The notes below the pieces were generated by a model, which saw only the letters and a program-made list of their open reading frames with translations, had not been told where the DNA came from and ran no database searches. Shown here one piece after another: positions 54,434-64,000 of a stretch of 64,000 nucleotides of DNA. Positions within the stretch are counted from its first letter, which is position 1. Each line of letters opens with the position of its first letter. The translations under genes were made by a program, and so were the position numbers. Source of the DNA: Arthrobacter sp. TMP15 (lineage in GTDB: Bacteria > Actinomycetota > Actinomycetes > Actinomycetales > Micrococcaceae); the NCBI RefSeq assembly GCF_039529835.1, contig NZ_CP154262.1:3410001-3474000 (forward strand). The letters run 5' to 3'.

Positions 54434-54527
54434 TGTTGCCTCTTCGATTCGCGTTGGACTACACATTCAACCGTACCGGTTTTTCCCATTTTGGGATTTT
54501 TACTGACGGTGGTTCGCCCGTTGCCGT

Positions 54528-55052
54528 TTAGGAGTCTTGGTTCGCGGAGTTATCTGGCTCAACGCTGATGCCGGGCATGTCTGGTGCCGCGGCCGCCAGT
54601 TCTGCCACCGAAGAGCCACTGAGTTTGGCATTGGGCTCCATCAACGACCACGGGTACAGCACGAAGGCCCGACCGGCAGCGCGTGGATGAGGCAGGGTTA
54701 GCACTGGATCCACACTGCTTTCTTCCCCATACGTGATGATGTCGACGTCTAGGGTTCGCGCACCCCAACGAACAGTCCGGGTTCTGTGGTGGGAGAGCTC
54801 AACCGCTTGGCAATGGGCCAAAAGTTCTGTTGATGTCAGCGCCGTTTCAATGGCGATGACCATGTTCAGAAAATCTGGTTGCCCCTCGGGCCCACCCACT
54901 GCTTTGGTGGTCACAACAGGTGAAACGTTTAATAGCCGAACTTCGGGTGGATCAACTAGGTCCCCAACGGCACTCTGCAGTGTGCCTGCACGCTCACCTA
55001 GGTTACTTCCCAATGCCAGGATGGCTCGAGTAAGTGGGTGGAGCGCAGTCAC
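54528..55052 (-). CDS. folK: Hydroxymethyl-dihydropterin pyrophosphokinase
   Basis: This 174-residue enzyme has ALGSNLGERAGTLQSAVGDL, the Mg/ATP motif RTVRWGARTLDVDIITYG and LTLPHPRAAGRAFVLYPW. It transfers pyrophosphate from ATP to 6-hydroxymethyl-7,8-dihydropterin. Its start overlaps folB by 4 nt; it is the last gene of the folE-folP-folB-folK run. Confidence 0.95.
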   Translation of the reverse strand: MTALHPLTRAILALGSNLGERAGTLQSAVGDLVDPPEVRLLNVSPVVTTKAVGGPEGQPDFLNMVIAIETALTSTELLAHCQAVELSHHRTRTVRWGARTLDVDIITYGEESSVDPVLTLPHPRAAGRAFVLYPWSLMEPNAKLSGSSVAELAAAAPDMPGISVEPDNSANQDS

Positions 55053-55507
55053 GCTTTACCCGCCAGGACGGCTTTGCTTTCACTGGTGACAGACTCGATT
55101 TCCTTGACTTTTCCGGCCTCGAGCTCGCTTGCGCGGAGTTGTTCACGGGACCTAAAAACAGTGACGCTCACGTCACCAAAAGGTACCTGAATCGGAGCCT
55201 TGGGTTTGTGAATTGTCACTTCAACGGCGTTGAGGATGGGGAAGTCGATGAGGATTTTCTCAACCATGCGAACACTCAATGTCTCAATCAAATCAAATGC
55301 TTGCCCTGTCACCATAGCCACAATGGTCTCAGCGACAGCGCCGTAGTTTGCTGTTTTGTGCAGATCATCCGTGGCAGCTGCGGCGGAGACATCCAAATGC
55401 AACACAGCGTCAGTGATGAACGGCTGACCGTCACGTTTCTCATGCTCAAAAACGCCGTGATAGCCGATGGCGGTCACGCTTGTCAGCTTGATGCTGTCTT
55501 GGCCCAT
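55049..55507 (-). CDS. folB: Dihydroneopterin aldolase
   Basis: This protein of about 152 residues has the FolB motif VTAIGYHGVFEHEKRDGQPF and the C-terminal EVTIHKPKAPIQVPFGDVSVTV. It cleaves dihydroneopterin to hydroxymethyl-dihydropterin and glycolaldehyde. The ATG at 55507 overlaps the folP stop (ATGA); a GTG one codon upstream is possible. Confidence 0.95.
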   Translation of the reverse strand: MGQDSIKLTSVTAIGYHGVFEHEKRDGQPFITDAVLHLDVSAAAATDDLHKTANYGAVAETIVAMVTGQAFDLIETLSVRMVEKILIDFPILNAVEVTIHKPKAPIQVPFGDVSVTVFRSREQLRASELEAGKVKEIESVTSESKAVLAGKA

Positions 55508-56481
55508 CACTGTGTATCCACACAGGAGGGTTCTGTCTGGCGCGCCGCCGCCAACCGGGCGTTGCGGTTAGCGTTGCCAACTAGGAGCCGGGCGGCAACC
55601 TTCGCGGCGTCAAGGCTCGCTCCAACGTCGTGCACGCGAACACCCCAAATACCCTGGGTACCGGCAAGTGCTGTGGTTGCCGATGTAGCGTCGTCACGTT
55701 CCTTGGGTGCGGCAGCCTTTCCGGCACTTGTCAGCAAAGAACCCAGGAAGCGTTTGCGAGAGGTCCCCACCAATACCTTGTTGCCCATGTCAGCCACACG
55801 ATGCAGGTTAGCCAGCAATTCCCAATTCTGATCGGCGTTCTTGGAGAAGCCAATGCCCGGATCAAGGATCAAATTTTCAGGGCTAACTCCTGCTGCATAG
55901 AACTTCTCGCGCACCTCGCCCAGCTCACGCACCACGTCATCAACTACATCCGTGTACTGAGTCAGGGAGTCCATGGAACGGGAGTTCCCACGGCTGTGCA
56001 TCAAGACGTAGGGGACCGCACGCTGCGCAATCAGCGCGATCATGTCCTCATGGACGCGGGCACCAGAAACATCATTGATCAACCCGGCGCCGGCATCCAG
56101 TGCCAGTGCAGCTGTTGAGGCGTGACGTGTGTCCACACTGATCAACGCCCCAGCCTTTGCAAGGGTTGAAATGACGGGCAGGATGCGCCGTTGCTCCTCG
56201 AGCTCATCGACCTCGAGGGAGCCGGGGCGGGTGGACTCGCCACCCACATCAATAATGTCTGCGCCACCGTAAAACATCCGCAGTCCGTGCGCAATGGCAG
56301 TCTCTGTGGAGTCATAATCGCCACCGTCGCTGAAGGAATCCGGGGTGCAGTTCAATATCCCCATCACCACCAGACGGTCCGTCGGCAAGGCCGCAAATGT
56401 TGCATTTGACCGCCGGGCGCGAAGGACAGGCAAAGGAGAAGTGGCCGGCCCCGTGCCGGGTGCCGCTGCGAGAGAATCCAT
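55507..56481 (-). CDS. folP: Dihydropteroate synthase
   Basis: This 324-residue enzyme has MGILNCTPDSFSDGGDY (pyrophosphate-binding Asn), DVGGESTRPGSLEV, LILDPGIGFSKNADQNWELL and LVGTSRKRFLGSLL. It joins p-aminobenzoate to the pterin pyrophosphate and is the sulfonamide target. An N-terminal extension of about 35 residues precedes the barrel. It lies 11 nt after folE and overlaps folB. Confidence 0.95.
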   Translation of the reverse strand: MDSLAAAPGTGPATSPLPVLRARRSNATFAALPTDRLVVMGILNCTPDSFSDGGDYDSTETAIAHGLRMFYGGADIIDVGGESTRPGSLEVDELEEQRRILPVISTLAKAGALISVDTRHASTAALALDAGAGLINDVSGARVHEDMIALIAQRAVPYVLMHSRGNSRSMDSLTQYTDVVDDVVRELGEVREKFYAAGVSPENLILDPGIGFSKNADQNWELLANLHRVADMGNKVLVGTSRKRFLGSLLTSAGKAAAPKERDDATSATTALAGTQGIWGVRVHDVGASLDAAKVAARLLVGNANRNARLAAARQTEPSCVDTQ

Positions 56482-56492
56482 TGTGTGTCTAG

Positions 56493-57131
56493 TTACCTTC
56501 CAAGAATCAGGCTCATGGCTTCGGCCCGGGTGGCAGGCTCGTGAAGCAGACCGCGGACAGCGCTTGTGACTGTTTTGGCCCCTGGTTTACGCACGCCACG
56601 CATGGACATGCACATGTGCTCACACTCAACGACAACAATGGCGCCGCGGGGCTTGAGGTGTTCGATCAAAGCATCAGCAATTTGGCTCGTGAGCCGTTCT
56701 TGCACCTGTGGACGTTTGGCAAATATATCCACCAGCCGCGCGAGCTTGCTTAACCCGGTGACTTTGCCGTCCGACGACGGGATGTAACCTACGTGCGCAC
56801 TGCCATGAAATGGCACCAGGTGGTGTTCACACGTTGAATAAAACGGGATGTCTTTGACAAGCACCATTTCCTCATGGGCAATATCAAAAGTTGTACCTAA
56901 AACATCGGCTGGGTCTTGGTGCAGGCCGGCAAACATTTCTCGGTAGGCCTTGGCTACACGTTTGGGAGTGTCGAGGAGTCCACTGCGTTGCGGGTCCTCA
57001 CCAATAGCTAAAAGTATCTCCCGGACTGCCGCCTCAATACGTGGCAGATCCATCCCAGCTTCGTCACCCGCGAGGGCGGCGCCATTGGCACCGCCCTGCT
57101 GGAAGTCGAGTTCGTCGTCGTAATCAGTCAC
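56493..57131 (-). CDS. folE: GTP cyclohydrolase I
   Basis: This 212-residue enzyme has [22 protein letters not shown] and [27 protein letters not shown], giving the zinc ligands (Cys, His, Cys). It converts GTP to dihydroneopterin triphosphate, the first step of folate synthesis. It lies 20 nt after ftsH. Confidence 0.96.
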   Translation of the reverse strand: MTDYDDELDFQQGGANGAALAGDEAGMDLPRIEAAVREILLAIGEDPQRSGLLDTPKRVAKAYREMFAGLHQDPADVLGTTFDIAHEEMVLVKDIPFYSTCEHHLVPFHGSAHVGYIPSSDGKVTGLSKLARLVDIFAKRPQVQERLTSQIADALIEHLKPRGAIVVVECEHMCMSMRGVRKPGAKTVTSAVRGLLHEPATRAEAMSLILGR

Positions 57132-57151
57132 GGATGTGATTCTATCGCCGA

Positions 57152-59227
57152 TTATGACTGTCCTGGCAGTTGCGGGGTATCGCCCTTGCCAAGATTGATG
57201 CCTTGCTGGGAGTTTGGCGCATCTACTTCACCGTCCAGGTGGGCGTTGGCAAGCTGGTCCTGAGGGGAGGTAGCATCCGGAGCAGGGACACCCGCTTCCA
57301 GCGCCTGACGGCGTTCCTTGTCGGTAATGACAGGGGGCAGATCAGAGACGGGGCGGGAATCCTTAGATAGCCACACCTTGCGCTGGGGCGGCCTGCGCAG
57401 ATTCGTGAAAATCTCCGCGATCTCAGCCTGGTTCAGGGTCTCACGCTCAAGGAGTTCAAGAGCCAAACGGTCAAGGACATCGCGGTTGGCTATCAACGCC
57501 TCATAGGCGTCGTCGTGCGCCTGATCAATAAGCTTGCGAACCTCTTCATCCACAACCCCGGCAACAGACTCCGAGTAGCCCCTATCCTGGCCAGCGTCAC
57601 GACCCATGAACGGCTCGCCTGCGCCGGAGCCAAGCTTCACGGCACCAATCCGCTCACTCATCCCGTACTGGGTAACCATGGCACGGGCGGTGGCGGTGGC
57701 TTTCTCAATATCGTTTGAGGCGCCGGTTGAGGGATCGTGGAACACGATCTCCTCAGCGACACGGCCACCCATCGCGTACGCCATCTGATCGAGCAGTTCA
57801 TTACGCGTGATTGAGTACTTGTCATCCTCGGGAACAACCATCGTGTAGCCCAACGCACGGCCACGAGGCAGAATGGTGATCTTGGTGACGGGGGCAGTAT
57901 TGTGCATGGCCGCAGCCACCAATGCGTGACCACCCTCGTGGTAGGCGGTGATCTTGCGTTCCAGTTCCTTCATGACGCGGGTGCGCTTCTGCGGCCCGGC
58001 CATAACCCTGTCAATTGACTCATCCAAGGCACGGTCATCAATGAGCTGCGCGTTGGAGCGGGCAGTCAACAGTGCGGCCTCGTTAAGAACGTTCGCCAGG
58101 TCAGCACCCGTGTAACCGGGTGTCTTCTTGGCAACGGCGTTCAAGTCCACACCGGGCGCCATGGGCTTGCCCTTGGAGTGAACGTTCAGGATTTGTTCGC
58201 GGCCCAAACGATCGGGCGCCTCAACAGGAATTTGACGGTCAAAGCGGCCTGGCCGCAGCAGGGCGGGGTCCAGGACATCCGGACGGTTGGTGGCGGCAAT
58301 CAAGATGACGTTGGTTTTTACATCAAAGCCGTCCATTTCAACCAGCAGCTGGTTCAGCGTCTGCTCGCGCTCGTCATTGCCGCCGCCAATCCCGGCACCA
58401 CGGTGACGGCCCACGGCGTCGATCTCGTCAACGAAGATGATGGCTGGGGCGTTGGTTTTGGCCTGCTCAAAGAGGTCACGGACACGGGAGGCACCCACAC
58501 CAACAAACATCTCAACAAAGTCAGATCCGGAGATGGAGTAGAACGGTACGCCGGCTTCGCCTGCCACGGCACGGGCCAGAAGGGTTTTACCGGTTCCGGG
58601 AGGCCCGTACAGAAGAACACCCTTGGGAATCTTGGCGCCAACGGCGGTGAACTTGTCAGGGTTCTGCAGGAAGTCTTTAATTTCGTGGAGTTCTTCCACC
58701 GCTTCATCCGCGCCCGCAACGTCATTGAACGTCACCTGCGGGTGGTCTTTGGTGAGCAGCTTGGCCTTTGACTTGCCAAATTGCATGACCTTGTTGCCGC
58801 CGCCTTGCATGCGGGAGAACAGGAACCAGAAAATCAGGCCGATCAGCACGAAAGGGATCAGCAAGGAAAGCATGCTTGACCAGAAGTTATTGGACGCCGG
58901 CTGGTCGTCAAATTTTTCCAGTTTGGCATTGTCAATAGCATCAACCATGGTGGTTGCCCGGTAGCCGCCGTAGTAGAACTGGACGTTCTTGCCAGCCTTG
59001 CGGTCATCGAGCGTTGTGTAGTCGTCCTTGAGGACCAAGTCCACGCGGCCTTCGGACCCAAAAATCTTGGCCGAGACAACTTTGTCATTCTTGAGCAGGT
59101 CCAAGGCTTCAGAAGTGCCGACGCGGCTCTGCCCTGTGCCAGTCAACGTGAATAGGCCGGCCCCAATGAGCACAACCACCACAATGATCCAGACAAATGG
59201 ACCTTTGAAGAGTTTTTTGACTTTCAT
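57152..59227 (-). CDS. ftsH: ATP-dependent zinc metalloprotease FtsH
   Basis: This 691-residue membrane AAA+ protease has two transmembrane segments ([17 protein letters not shown] near 12-28 and [17 protein letters not shown] near 121-137), Walker A GPPGTGKT (208-215), Walker B FVDEID (265-270) and the zinc site HEGGH (430-434). A polar tail of about 80 residues follows. It degrades misassembled membrane proteins. It heads the fol genes and lies downstream of hpt across a 318-nt gap. Confidence 0.97.
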   Translation of the reverse strand: MKVKKLFKGPFVWIIVVVVLIGAGLFTLTGTGQSRVGTSEALDLLKNDKVVSAKIFGSEGRVDLVLKDDYTTLDDRKAGKNVQFYYGGYRATTMVDAIDNAKLEKFDDQPASNNFWSSMLSLLIPFVLIGLIFWFLFSRMQGGGNKVMQFGKSKAKLLTKDHPQVTFNDVAGADEAVEELHEIKDFLQNPDKFTAVGAKIPKGVLLYGPPGTGKTLLARAVAGEAGVPFYSISGSDFVEMFVGVGASRVRDLFEQAKTNAPAIIFVDEIDAVGRHRGAGIGGGNDEREQTLNQLLVEMDGFDVKTNVILIAATNRPDVLDPALLRPGRFDRQIPVEAPDRLGREQILNVHSKGKPMAPGVDLNAVAKKTPGYTGADLANVLNEAALLTARSNAQLIDDRALDESIDRVMAGPQKRTRVMKELERKITAYHEGGHALVAAAMHNTAPVTKITILPRGRALGYTMVVPEDDKYSITRNELLDQMAYAMGGRVAEEIVFHDPSTGASNDIEKATATARAMVTQYGMSERIGAVKLGSGAGEPFMGRDAGQDRGYSESVAGVVDEEVRKLIDQAHDDAYEALIANRDVLDRLALELLERETLNQAEIAEIFTNLRRPPQRKVWLSKDSRPVSDLPPVITDKERRQALEAGVPAPDATSPQDQLANAHLDGEVDAPNSQQGINLGKGDTPQLPGQS

Positions 59228-59545
59228 GTGTTCGAGGCTAGGCCTCGTCCCTCCCGCTCAACCAATTCATACCTGTACAAGACGCTGCGAGACGTCCTCG
59301 AGTAATAGCTTTACACCGTTCGCCTAAGTACACGTACAGGAATTGCCTTTAGTTCCCTGTGGGCATAAAGATTTCCCGCTAAACGGTGCCTTAGACGCAA
59401 ACAGCCCGCCCTGGGGCCGAGATTTCCTTGGCAAATCTGCGACCCGTCAGCCACCAACGGCTTGAGGGTCTGCTGTTCCTCACCTACAAAAAATATCGCC
59501 CCCAAGGGCAGGCTCATGCCCACATCCGCTCACGCGCGGATGTGA
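59228..59545. other. Intergenic region ftsH-hpt (318 bp)
   Basis: No gene is supported here. A 9-bp perfect hairpin (CACATCCGC / GCGGATGTG, 59521-59544) follows the hpt stop directly and may act as a terminator, though it has no T-run. CGAGGC/GCCTCG (59233-59247) forms a small hairpin just upstream of ftsH. The rest probably holds the ftsH promoter. Confidence 0.6.
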
Positions 59546-60100
59546 CTACTCGTAAATGTGCGGAGCCAAGGTGCCGATGAAGTCCAGGTTGCGGTACTTT
59601 TCAGCAAAATCAAGGCCATAACCAACAACAAATTCGTTGGGAATCTCGTAGCCAACGTATTTAACGTCAATCTCAACTTTTGCGGCTTTTGGTTTACGCA
59701 ATAAAGTACAAATTTCAACGGATGCCGGTCCACGTGACATCAGGTTGGCTCGCAGCCATGACAAGGTCAGACCGGAATCAATGATGTCTTCAACGATGAG
59801 TACGTGCTTGCCCATGAGGTCCGTTTCAAGGTCCTTCAGGATACGCACAACACCTGAGGACTGGGTGCCGGAGCCGTAGGAGGAAACCGCCATCCAATCC
59901 ATGGTGACGTGACTGTGCAAGGCCCGGGACAAATCCGCCATAACCATGACAGCACCCTTGAGTACGCCGACCAAGAGGACGTCACGGCCCTGGTAGTCAG
60001 CATCAATCTGTGCGGCCAGCTCGGCTACGCGGGTTTGAATTTGTTCTGTTGTATAGAGAACGTGCTTAAGATCGGCTTGGACGTCTTGTGAATCCACCAA
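59546..60100 (-). CDS. hpt: Hypoxanthine phosphoribosyltransferase
   Basis: This 184-residue enzyme has the PRPP motif VLIVEDIIDSGLTL (about 100-113), VLKGAVMVMADLSRAL and FVVGYGLDFAEKYRNLDFIG at the C-terminus. It salvages hypoxanthine and guanine to IMP and GMP. It follows tilS by 50 nt; the tilS-hpt-ftsH order is widely conserved. Confidence 0.95.
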   Translation of the reverse strand: MVDSQDVQADLKHVLYTTEQIQTRVAELAAQIDADYQGRDVLLVGVLKGAVMVMADLSRALHSHVTMDWMAVSSYGSGTQSSGVVRILKDLETDLMGKHVLIVEDIIDSGLTLSWLRANLMSRGPASVEICTLLRKPKAAKVEIDVKYVGYEIPNEFVVGYGLDFAEKYRNLDFIGTLAPHIYE

Positions 60101-60150
60101 TGACTCCTGATTGTGAAGGTTTTGGTACTGGTTTTAGTACTATTGGGCGC

Positions 60151-61338
60151 TTACGTGTTGCGTCTAAGAACTAGCTTCCCATAGCCGGGGCCCTCGTGGG
60201 GAACACTCTGGTTGCGGGAGATTCTGTAGGCACTGACTTTTCCTGCGAGTTGAACGGGCCCGGCAGAGCCTGTTCGGTCCAGCAATTTTTCGGCCGCACC
60301 GAGTCGCTCAAGGCTTGGCTGGACTCCGCCAAGTTCGACGACGGCCAGCGCCAACATTCTCATCCTCAGGGCCGGAGCCGCTGATCTGAGCGCATCTTCG
60401 GACAGGATGATCTCATCAGCGCCACTGTCATCAGCATGGTTTTTCCGGCAGTTGTCAGCACGGTTTTCCGCAAGTTTCCCCGGAGAATCACCCGTGTCTC
60501 TGGCTATGCTGGTGTGGTTGGCCGCGCTGGTCCGGATGGCAATTTTGTTGTATTCGGTTGCGGCAAGCTCATCAAGAAAGTCCGCGTCATGACCCAAAAT
60601 GTTCGCTGATCTGGCCAGGGATTCGGTGATCCCGGGGCCCAGCTCGGCCCGTAGTTGGGGGATCAGCTCGTTTCGGACCCTGACCCGTAGGTATGCCGGG
60701 TCTTGATTGGCCGGGTCATGCCATGGCGTGAGTTCTAACGCATCACATATGGCCAAAGTCTCACTTCTGCGCAGTCCCAAAAAGGGTCGTAGATAGATCC
60801 CCCGGCGTGCCCGCATGCCGGCCAACGAACGCGTCCCTGACCCTCTGGCGAGTCCCAGCAACACCGATTCGGCTTGGTCATCGAGGGTATGTCCCAACAA
60901 CACACTGTGAGCACCCACTTCATGCGCCGCGGCCTCAAGCGCCCCAAAGCGAGCAGCCCGGGCAGCCGCTTCCGGGCCGGCGCCGTCATAGTCCAGCTCA
61001 ACTTCGCGCACAAGTACGGGGTTCAGTCCCAGCGTGCGGAGCTGGAGCGCAGTAGCCTGAGCAACCTCGGCGCTGCCGGCTTGCATCTGATGGTCAACCA
61101 CGACGGCGCCAACACGAACTTCCCCACGTTTGGCAAAGAACGCGCAAACAGCAGCCAACGCAAGCGAGTCCGGCCCGCCGCTGCAACCAACCAAGATTAG
61201 GGGCGGGTTCTGAACCTCGCGGTTTTTACCTGTGGTTTTCAGTCCCAAAAGTTCCCCCACCATGGCCCGAGCCTTGCCAACGGTGGGGTCAAGGCGGCGG
61301 CGCGGTTGAGGGCTTCTTGTTCTCGTTTCGGGACGCAA
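60151..61338 (-). CDS. tilS: tRNA(Ile)-lysidine synthetase
   Basis: This 395-residue protein has the N-type ATP pyrophosphatase loop LVGCSGGPDSLALAAVC (SGGPDS at 53-58), VVVDHQMQAGS and LLGHTLDDQAESVLLGLARGSG. It changes the wobble C of tRNA-Ile(CAT) to lysidine, which is essential. The TTG at 61338 directly abuts the stop of the metalloprotease gene; ATG 61263 is a shorter alternative. The region from about 285 to 325 is a polar, low-complexity insertion before the C-terminal domain. Confidence 0.92.
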   Translation of the reverse strand: MRPETRTRSPQPRRRLDPTVGKARAMVGELLGLKTTGKNREVQNPPLILVGCSGGPDSLALAAVCAFFAKRGEVRVGAVVVDHQMQAGSAEVAQATALQLRTLGLNPVLVREVELDYDGAGPEAAARAARFGALEAAAHEVGAHSVLLGHTLDDQAESVLLGLARGSGTRSLAGMRARRGIYLRPFLGLRRSETLAICDALELTPWHDPANQDPAYLRVRVRNELIPQLRAELGPGITESLARSANILGHDADFLDELAATEYNKIAIRTSAANHTSIARDTGDSPGKLAENRADNCRKNHADDSGADEIILSEDALRSAAPALRMRMLALAVVELGGVQPSLERLGAAEKLLDRTGSAGPVQLAGKVSAYRISRNQSVPHEGPGYGKLVLRRNT

Positions 61339-62535
61339 TTACAAACCCATCCGCTCAACCCAAAGCCGGGCGTTGTGGATTTCTTTTTCTGTGGGCAGGT
61401 TCTCCGCCTGCGTCCACACATGATTGAACCCCTCCATGCCAACCACTGCCACAGCATCCCGGACAAACTTGGCACCGTCACTGTACTGGCGCATTTTTGC
61501 GTCCAGACCTAGAAGGTTTCGGAAGAATTTTTCAACAACGCCTCGGTCCTTTCCTCGGCTGTTGAAGCGTTGGCGGATAGTACGCACTGTAGGAACAATG
61601 CTTTGGTCAACACCGTCCATCACAACGTTGGCGTGTCCTTCAAGCAGGCTCATAACAGCCGTCAGGCGTGAAAGTGCCGCTTTTTGCTCAGGATTCTGAA
61701 GCAAATCCAGAACCCCGCCACGAGGTTGATCTTCCAATGGCAAACCCTCACCCGGTTTCGCCAACTCTTTGGGCTTGCTGGACTTGCTGCCAAGCTGCTT
61801 GGCGGATTGCATAATGCGTTCCCCAAAGTTCTCCGAATCCCCCACTAACAGTGCCCCCAGTTTTTCAATCTCACTGAGCATGTGGTGGCGAAGCCAGGGT
61901 GCAGCGGCGAATTGCACCCTATGGGTTTGCTCATGAAGGCACACCCAAAGGCGGAAATCGGCCGGTGCCACCTTCAGTTCGCGTTCGATGGTGATGATAT
62001 TTGGCGCCACGAGAAGAAGGCGCCCACCCGCTGCCTGCTCTCGATCGGAAGTAGCTGGCGCCAGCGCGGAGAAAGGATCATACTGCCCAAGCACTTTACT
62101 AGAGAGAAACGCCAGGGCGCCGCCCAGCTGTGCACCAGTGACGGTGGCACTCACGGCCGTGCTTGAGCCCCCGGGGACCGGTTTCCCCCCGGCTTCTTGT
62201 GCACTCTGGGCCTGCTTGGCTGCCACGGCACGCAGCACGGGGTCCATCATGACGGCGAAACTTTGCGTATTGGCCTTGGCCCATGAGGCCCGGTCTACCA
62301 CCAGTACCTCGGAGTCATGCAAGTCCTTGGCGGCCTCAAGCCGACTGATTTCATGCACGTATGGAACTGAGCGTTCAGCCATCAGGCGCAGGTTGTCCAC
62401 GGCTGCGGAGATTTCGGAACCGGTCAGCGCCGGACCGGCCGGTGCCAAGTTGGCGGCCGTCTTAGCGGCCAACTCCCAATTGACCATGCTGGGAGAAGTG
62501 GACGGTGTCGTTGCGGAGTTGCTCTGCGGAGTCAT
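61339..62535 (-). CDS. Zinc-dependent metalloprotease-like protein (F420-biosynthesis-associated family)
   Basis: This 398-residue protein belongs to an actinobacterial family with HEQTH (201-205 in VCLHEQTHRVQF) and a downstream Glu-rich segment (SLLEGHANVVMDGVD) typical of gluzincin-like enzymes. It is often named as linked to coenzyme F420 synthesis, but proof is lacking. ATG 62535 is chosen; the longer frame to 62652 runs into the dacB 3' end. It immediately precedes tilS with no gap. Confidence 0.85.
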   Translation of the reverse strand: MTPQSNSATTPSTSPSMVNWELAAKTAANLAPAGPALTGSEISAAVDNLRLMAERSVPYVHEISRLEAAKDLHDSEVLVVDRASWAKANTQSFAVMMDPVLRAVAAKQAQSAQEAGGKPVPGGSSTAVSATVTGAQLGGALAFLSSKVLGQYDPFSALAPATSDREQAAGGRLLLVAPNIITIERELKVAPADFRLWVCLHEQTHRVQFAAAPWLRHHMLSEIEKLGALLVGDSENFGERIMQSAKQLGSKSSKPKELAKPGEGLPLEDQPRGGVLDLLQNPEQKAALSRLTAVMSLLEGHANVVMDGVDQSIVPTVRTIRQRFNSRGKDRGVVEKFFRNLLGLDAKMRQYSDGAKFVRDAVAVVGMEGFNHVWTQAENLPTEKEIHNARLWVERMGL

Positions 62536-62590
62536 GGAACCATCAGACCACAAAACCCTGACTGCCTGCTGGCCCCTGCGCCCTGCGCCC

Positions 62591-64000
62591 CTAGCTTGAC
62601 GCCAAGACGCTCGCGGCTCTGTCAACCACTGACCGGGCGGGGATGGGGCCACCGGTCAATCCGTTAGCCATCATTGAAAAGACAAGTATGCGCCCTTGTG
62701 AGTTCACTACGTAGCCTGACAGCGATGTGACAAGGTTCAAGGATCCGGTCTTGGCGCGGACCAACCCTGCTCCGTCAAGCGATGGTGCTGAAACAAAACG
62801 GTGCGCCAAAGAACCTGTGAGCCCTGCGATGGGAAGGCCAGGCAGGGCCTGGCCAATCTCTGCTGCCGGGTCCGCCAACATCAGAGACAGCATCTGAACT
62901 AGCTGCTGGGAGCTGATCAAGTTCCCGGCTGCCAGACCGGAATTATCTGTGATGGAAATACCTGTCATCTCCAGCCCCAGCTCCTGAACCACCTGTCGAA
63001 CCGCGGCCACTGCCCCAGAGTTACTGGCTTCCTTGCCCAGTTTCGCCGCCGTCATACGGCCAAGAACTTCGGCTACGTAATTATCCGACTCTTCAAGCAT
63101 GTACCTGACCTGTTCGGTGACACTGGCCGATTTCACGGTCCCAAGTACCGCACCAGGCTGATTTGTCCCCGCACCATCAGCCGGAGGAGGTGCCTTGCCT
63201 CGGGTGATGGCCCCGGTTGTTTTAACTCCTGCATCCTCCAACGCCTGTGCAAACGCTTCCGCCACGGCAACAGCCGAATCTTGGGGACGAGGACCCGATA
63301 AAACTCCCGGGATATAGCGTCCTGCATAAAGTGCCATGGGGAAAATGGGGGCAATCTCGCCTACCTCAACATCACCATCACCCCACTTGGGGTTCAATGC
63401 AGGTCCCGTGAACAAAGTGTCATCAATGCTCAGCGTTGCTGGACCTGTGACTCCCGCCGTTGCCAGAGTTTTAGCGGTTTGCTGCGCCAAGGTGGCCAGT
63501 CCAGCGTGCCCCATCGTTGAGTCCGCTCGGCTGGCACCTGCTGTCAGCAGCGAATCACCACCGGCTAATAACACAATCTCATTGGCCTTGGACCCTGCTA
63601 TGGCTTGGGTACTGAACTGTGTGCTTGGTCCGAGCGTTTTAAGAACGGCACCCGCTGTCAAAAGTTTCAGGTTAGAGGCAGGAGTCCTGGCTTTTTCGCC
63701 GTCCTGGGAGAACAGCGTCTCGCCTGTCAGCGCATCGGTGACGTACATGCTGAAGGTTCCCTCGCCGTCGAACATCAAGGCTTTCTTCAACCCGGCAGAA
63801 AGCGCACCAGGATCGGGGATGGGCGCGGTGGCCGCAAGCGGGGAGACACCGGAAATTTCGCCAAGTGATGTGGGTGCCTGCTGTGCCGCCGGCAGCACAA
63901 CTACCGAGCCCGGGTCAAGCGGGAAGAACGCCGGGATCACTTGCAGGCCCACGGGAACACTCACAGCGGCGAGTGCACATACGAGCAGGCCGCTCGTCAC
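62591..64000 (-). CDS. dacB: D-alanyl-D-alanine carboxypeptidase/endopeptidase (PBP4 family), 5' end outside window
   Basis: At least 469 residues are visible. The PBP4 motifs are SNLK (in TPASNLKLLTAGA), SDN (in EESDNYVAEVLGRM) and KTG (in VRAKTGSLNLVTSLSGY). A hydrophobic N-terminal segment (GLLVCALAAVSVPVGLQVIP) suggests a signal anchor. It trims or cleaves peptidoglycan peptides outside the cell. The window ends at a possible GTG codon; the true start may be further upstream. It precedes the metalloprotease gene by 55 nt. Confidence 0.88.
   Translation of the reverse strand: MTSGLLVCALAAVSVPVGLQVIPAFFPLDPGSVVVLPAAQQAPTSLGEISGVSPLAATAPIPDPGALSAGLKKALMFDGEGTFSMYVTDALTGETLFSQDGEKARTPASNLKLLTAGAVLKTLGPSTQFSTQAIAGSKANEIVLLAGGDSLLTAGASRADSTMGHAGLATLAQQTAKTLATAGVTGPATLSIDDTLFTGPALNPKWGDGDVEVGEIAPIFPMALYAGRYIPGVLSGPRPQDSAVAVAEAFAQALEDAGVKTTGAITRGKAPPPADGAGTNQPGAVLGTVKSASVTEQVRYMLEESDNYVAEVLGRMTAAKLGKEASNSGAVAAVRQVVQELGLEMTGISITDNSGLAAGNLISSQQLVQMLSLMLADPAAEIGQALPGLPIAGLTGSLAHRFVSAPSLDGAGLVRAKTGSLNLVTSLSGYVVNSQGRILVFSMMANGLTGGPIPARSVVDRAASVLASS

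Noticed and set aside
59311-59523. A 70-codon minus-strand frame between ftsH and hpt
   Set aside because: It has no recognisable domain and no good start signal, and the region is better explained as promoter and terminator DNA.

Overview
The window reads as chromosomal DNA of an actinobacterium, most likely a Micrococcaceae (Arthrobacter-like) strain of moderate G+C. This is inferred from the gene set (Lsr2, ClpC, DisA-RadA, a short mycobacterial-type ArgA, DUF3180, twin bacterial PH-domain proteins, a fol cluster behind FtsH/Hpt/TilS), frequent GTG/TTG starts and 1-8 nt gene overlaps. It is almost entirely coding. One tRNA gene (Lys, anticodon TTT) is present, and I see no rRNA, CRISPR array, prophage or intact transposase.

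Layout. 1-3.3 kb is an accessory patch: an AbiEi-like/endonuclease-fold gene bracketed by two near-identical 68-bp hairpin repeats, an IclR regulator, and the wreck of an amino-acid permease (5' truncated, frameshifted, with an internal stop). 3.3-13.6 kb holds a spermidine-synthase-like protein, a thiamine-binding protein, a membrane protein with a Gln/Tyr-rich tail, AzlC/AzlD export, a GH15 enzyme, a glycerophosphodiesterase, DUF445 and baeRF proteins, a membrane protein with a Lys/Pro/Ala tail, and an esterase. 13.7-19.5 kb carries PTS Enzyme I, a ProP-type transporter, an SDR, a small acetyltransferase, a ThiD/PdxK-type kinase and tRNA-Lys. 19.7-26.5 kb is a phosphate region: a predicted four-way-junction RNA element, DUF47 regulator plus Pit transporter, then the convergent pstSCAB operon, separated by a 48/57-bp tandem repeat. 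26.8-30.2 kb has a 14-TM drug-efflux pump with a MarR regulator and a FUSC exporter. 30.3-38 kb carries radA-disA, a secreted-type protein, mutY, the PTS-dependent dihydroxyacetone kinase dhaKLM, and argA.

38-64 kb is conserved housekeeping on the minus strand: clpC, lsr2, a 51-codon membrane ORF, lysS, then panC, a DUF2520 protein, two PH-domain proteins, DUF3180, folK-folB-folP-folE, ftsH, hpt, tilS, a zinc metalloprotease and dacB (running off the end). Between lysS and panC sits an accessory block: a LacI regulator with a double operator, a nucleoside hydrolase-MFS-ribokinase operon (nucleoside to ribose to ribose-5-phosphate), and a tetR/dicarboxylate-symporter pair flanked on both outer sides by long perfect hairpins that share a 19-bp core.

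The least explained signals are the two unrelated hairpin families that bracket small gene cassettes (62-1284 and 47707-49917), the cloverleaf RNA upstream of the pit operon, the tandem repeat between pit and pst, and the paired palindromes over the efflux-pump promoter. No wholly new multi-gene system could be demonstrated from sequence alone.
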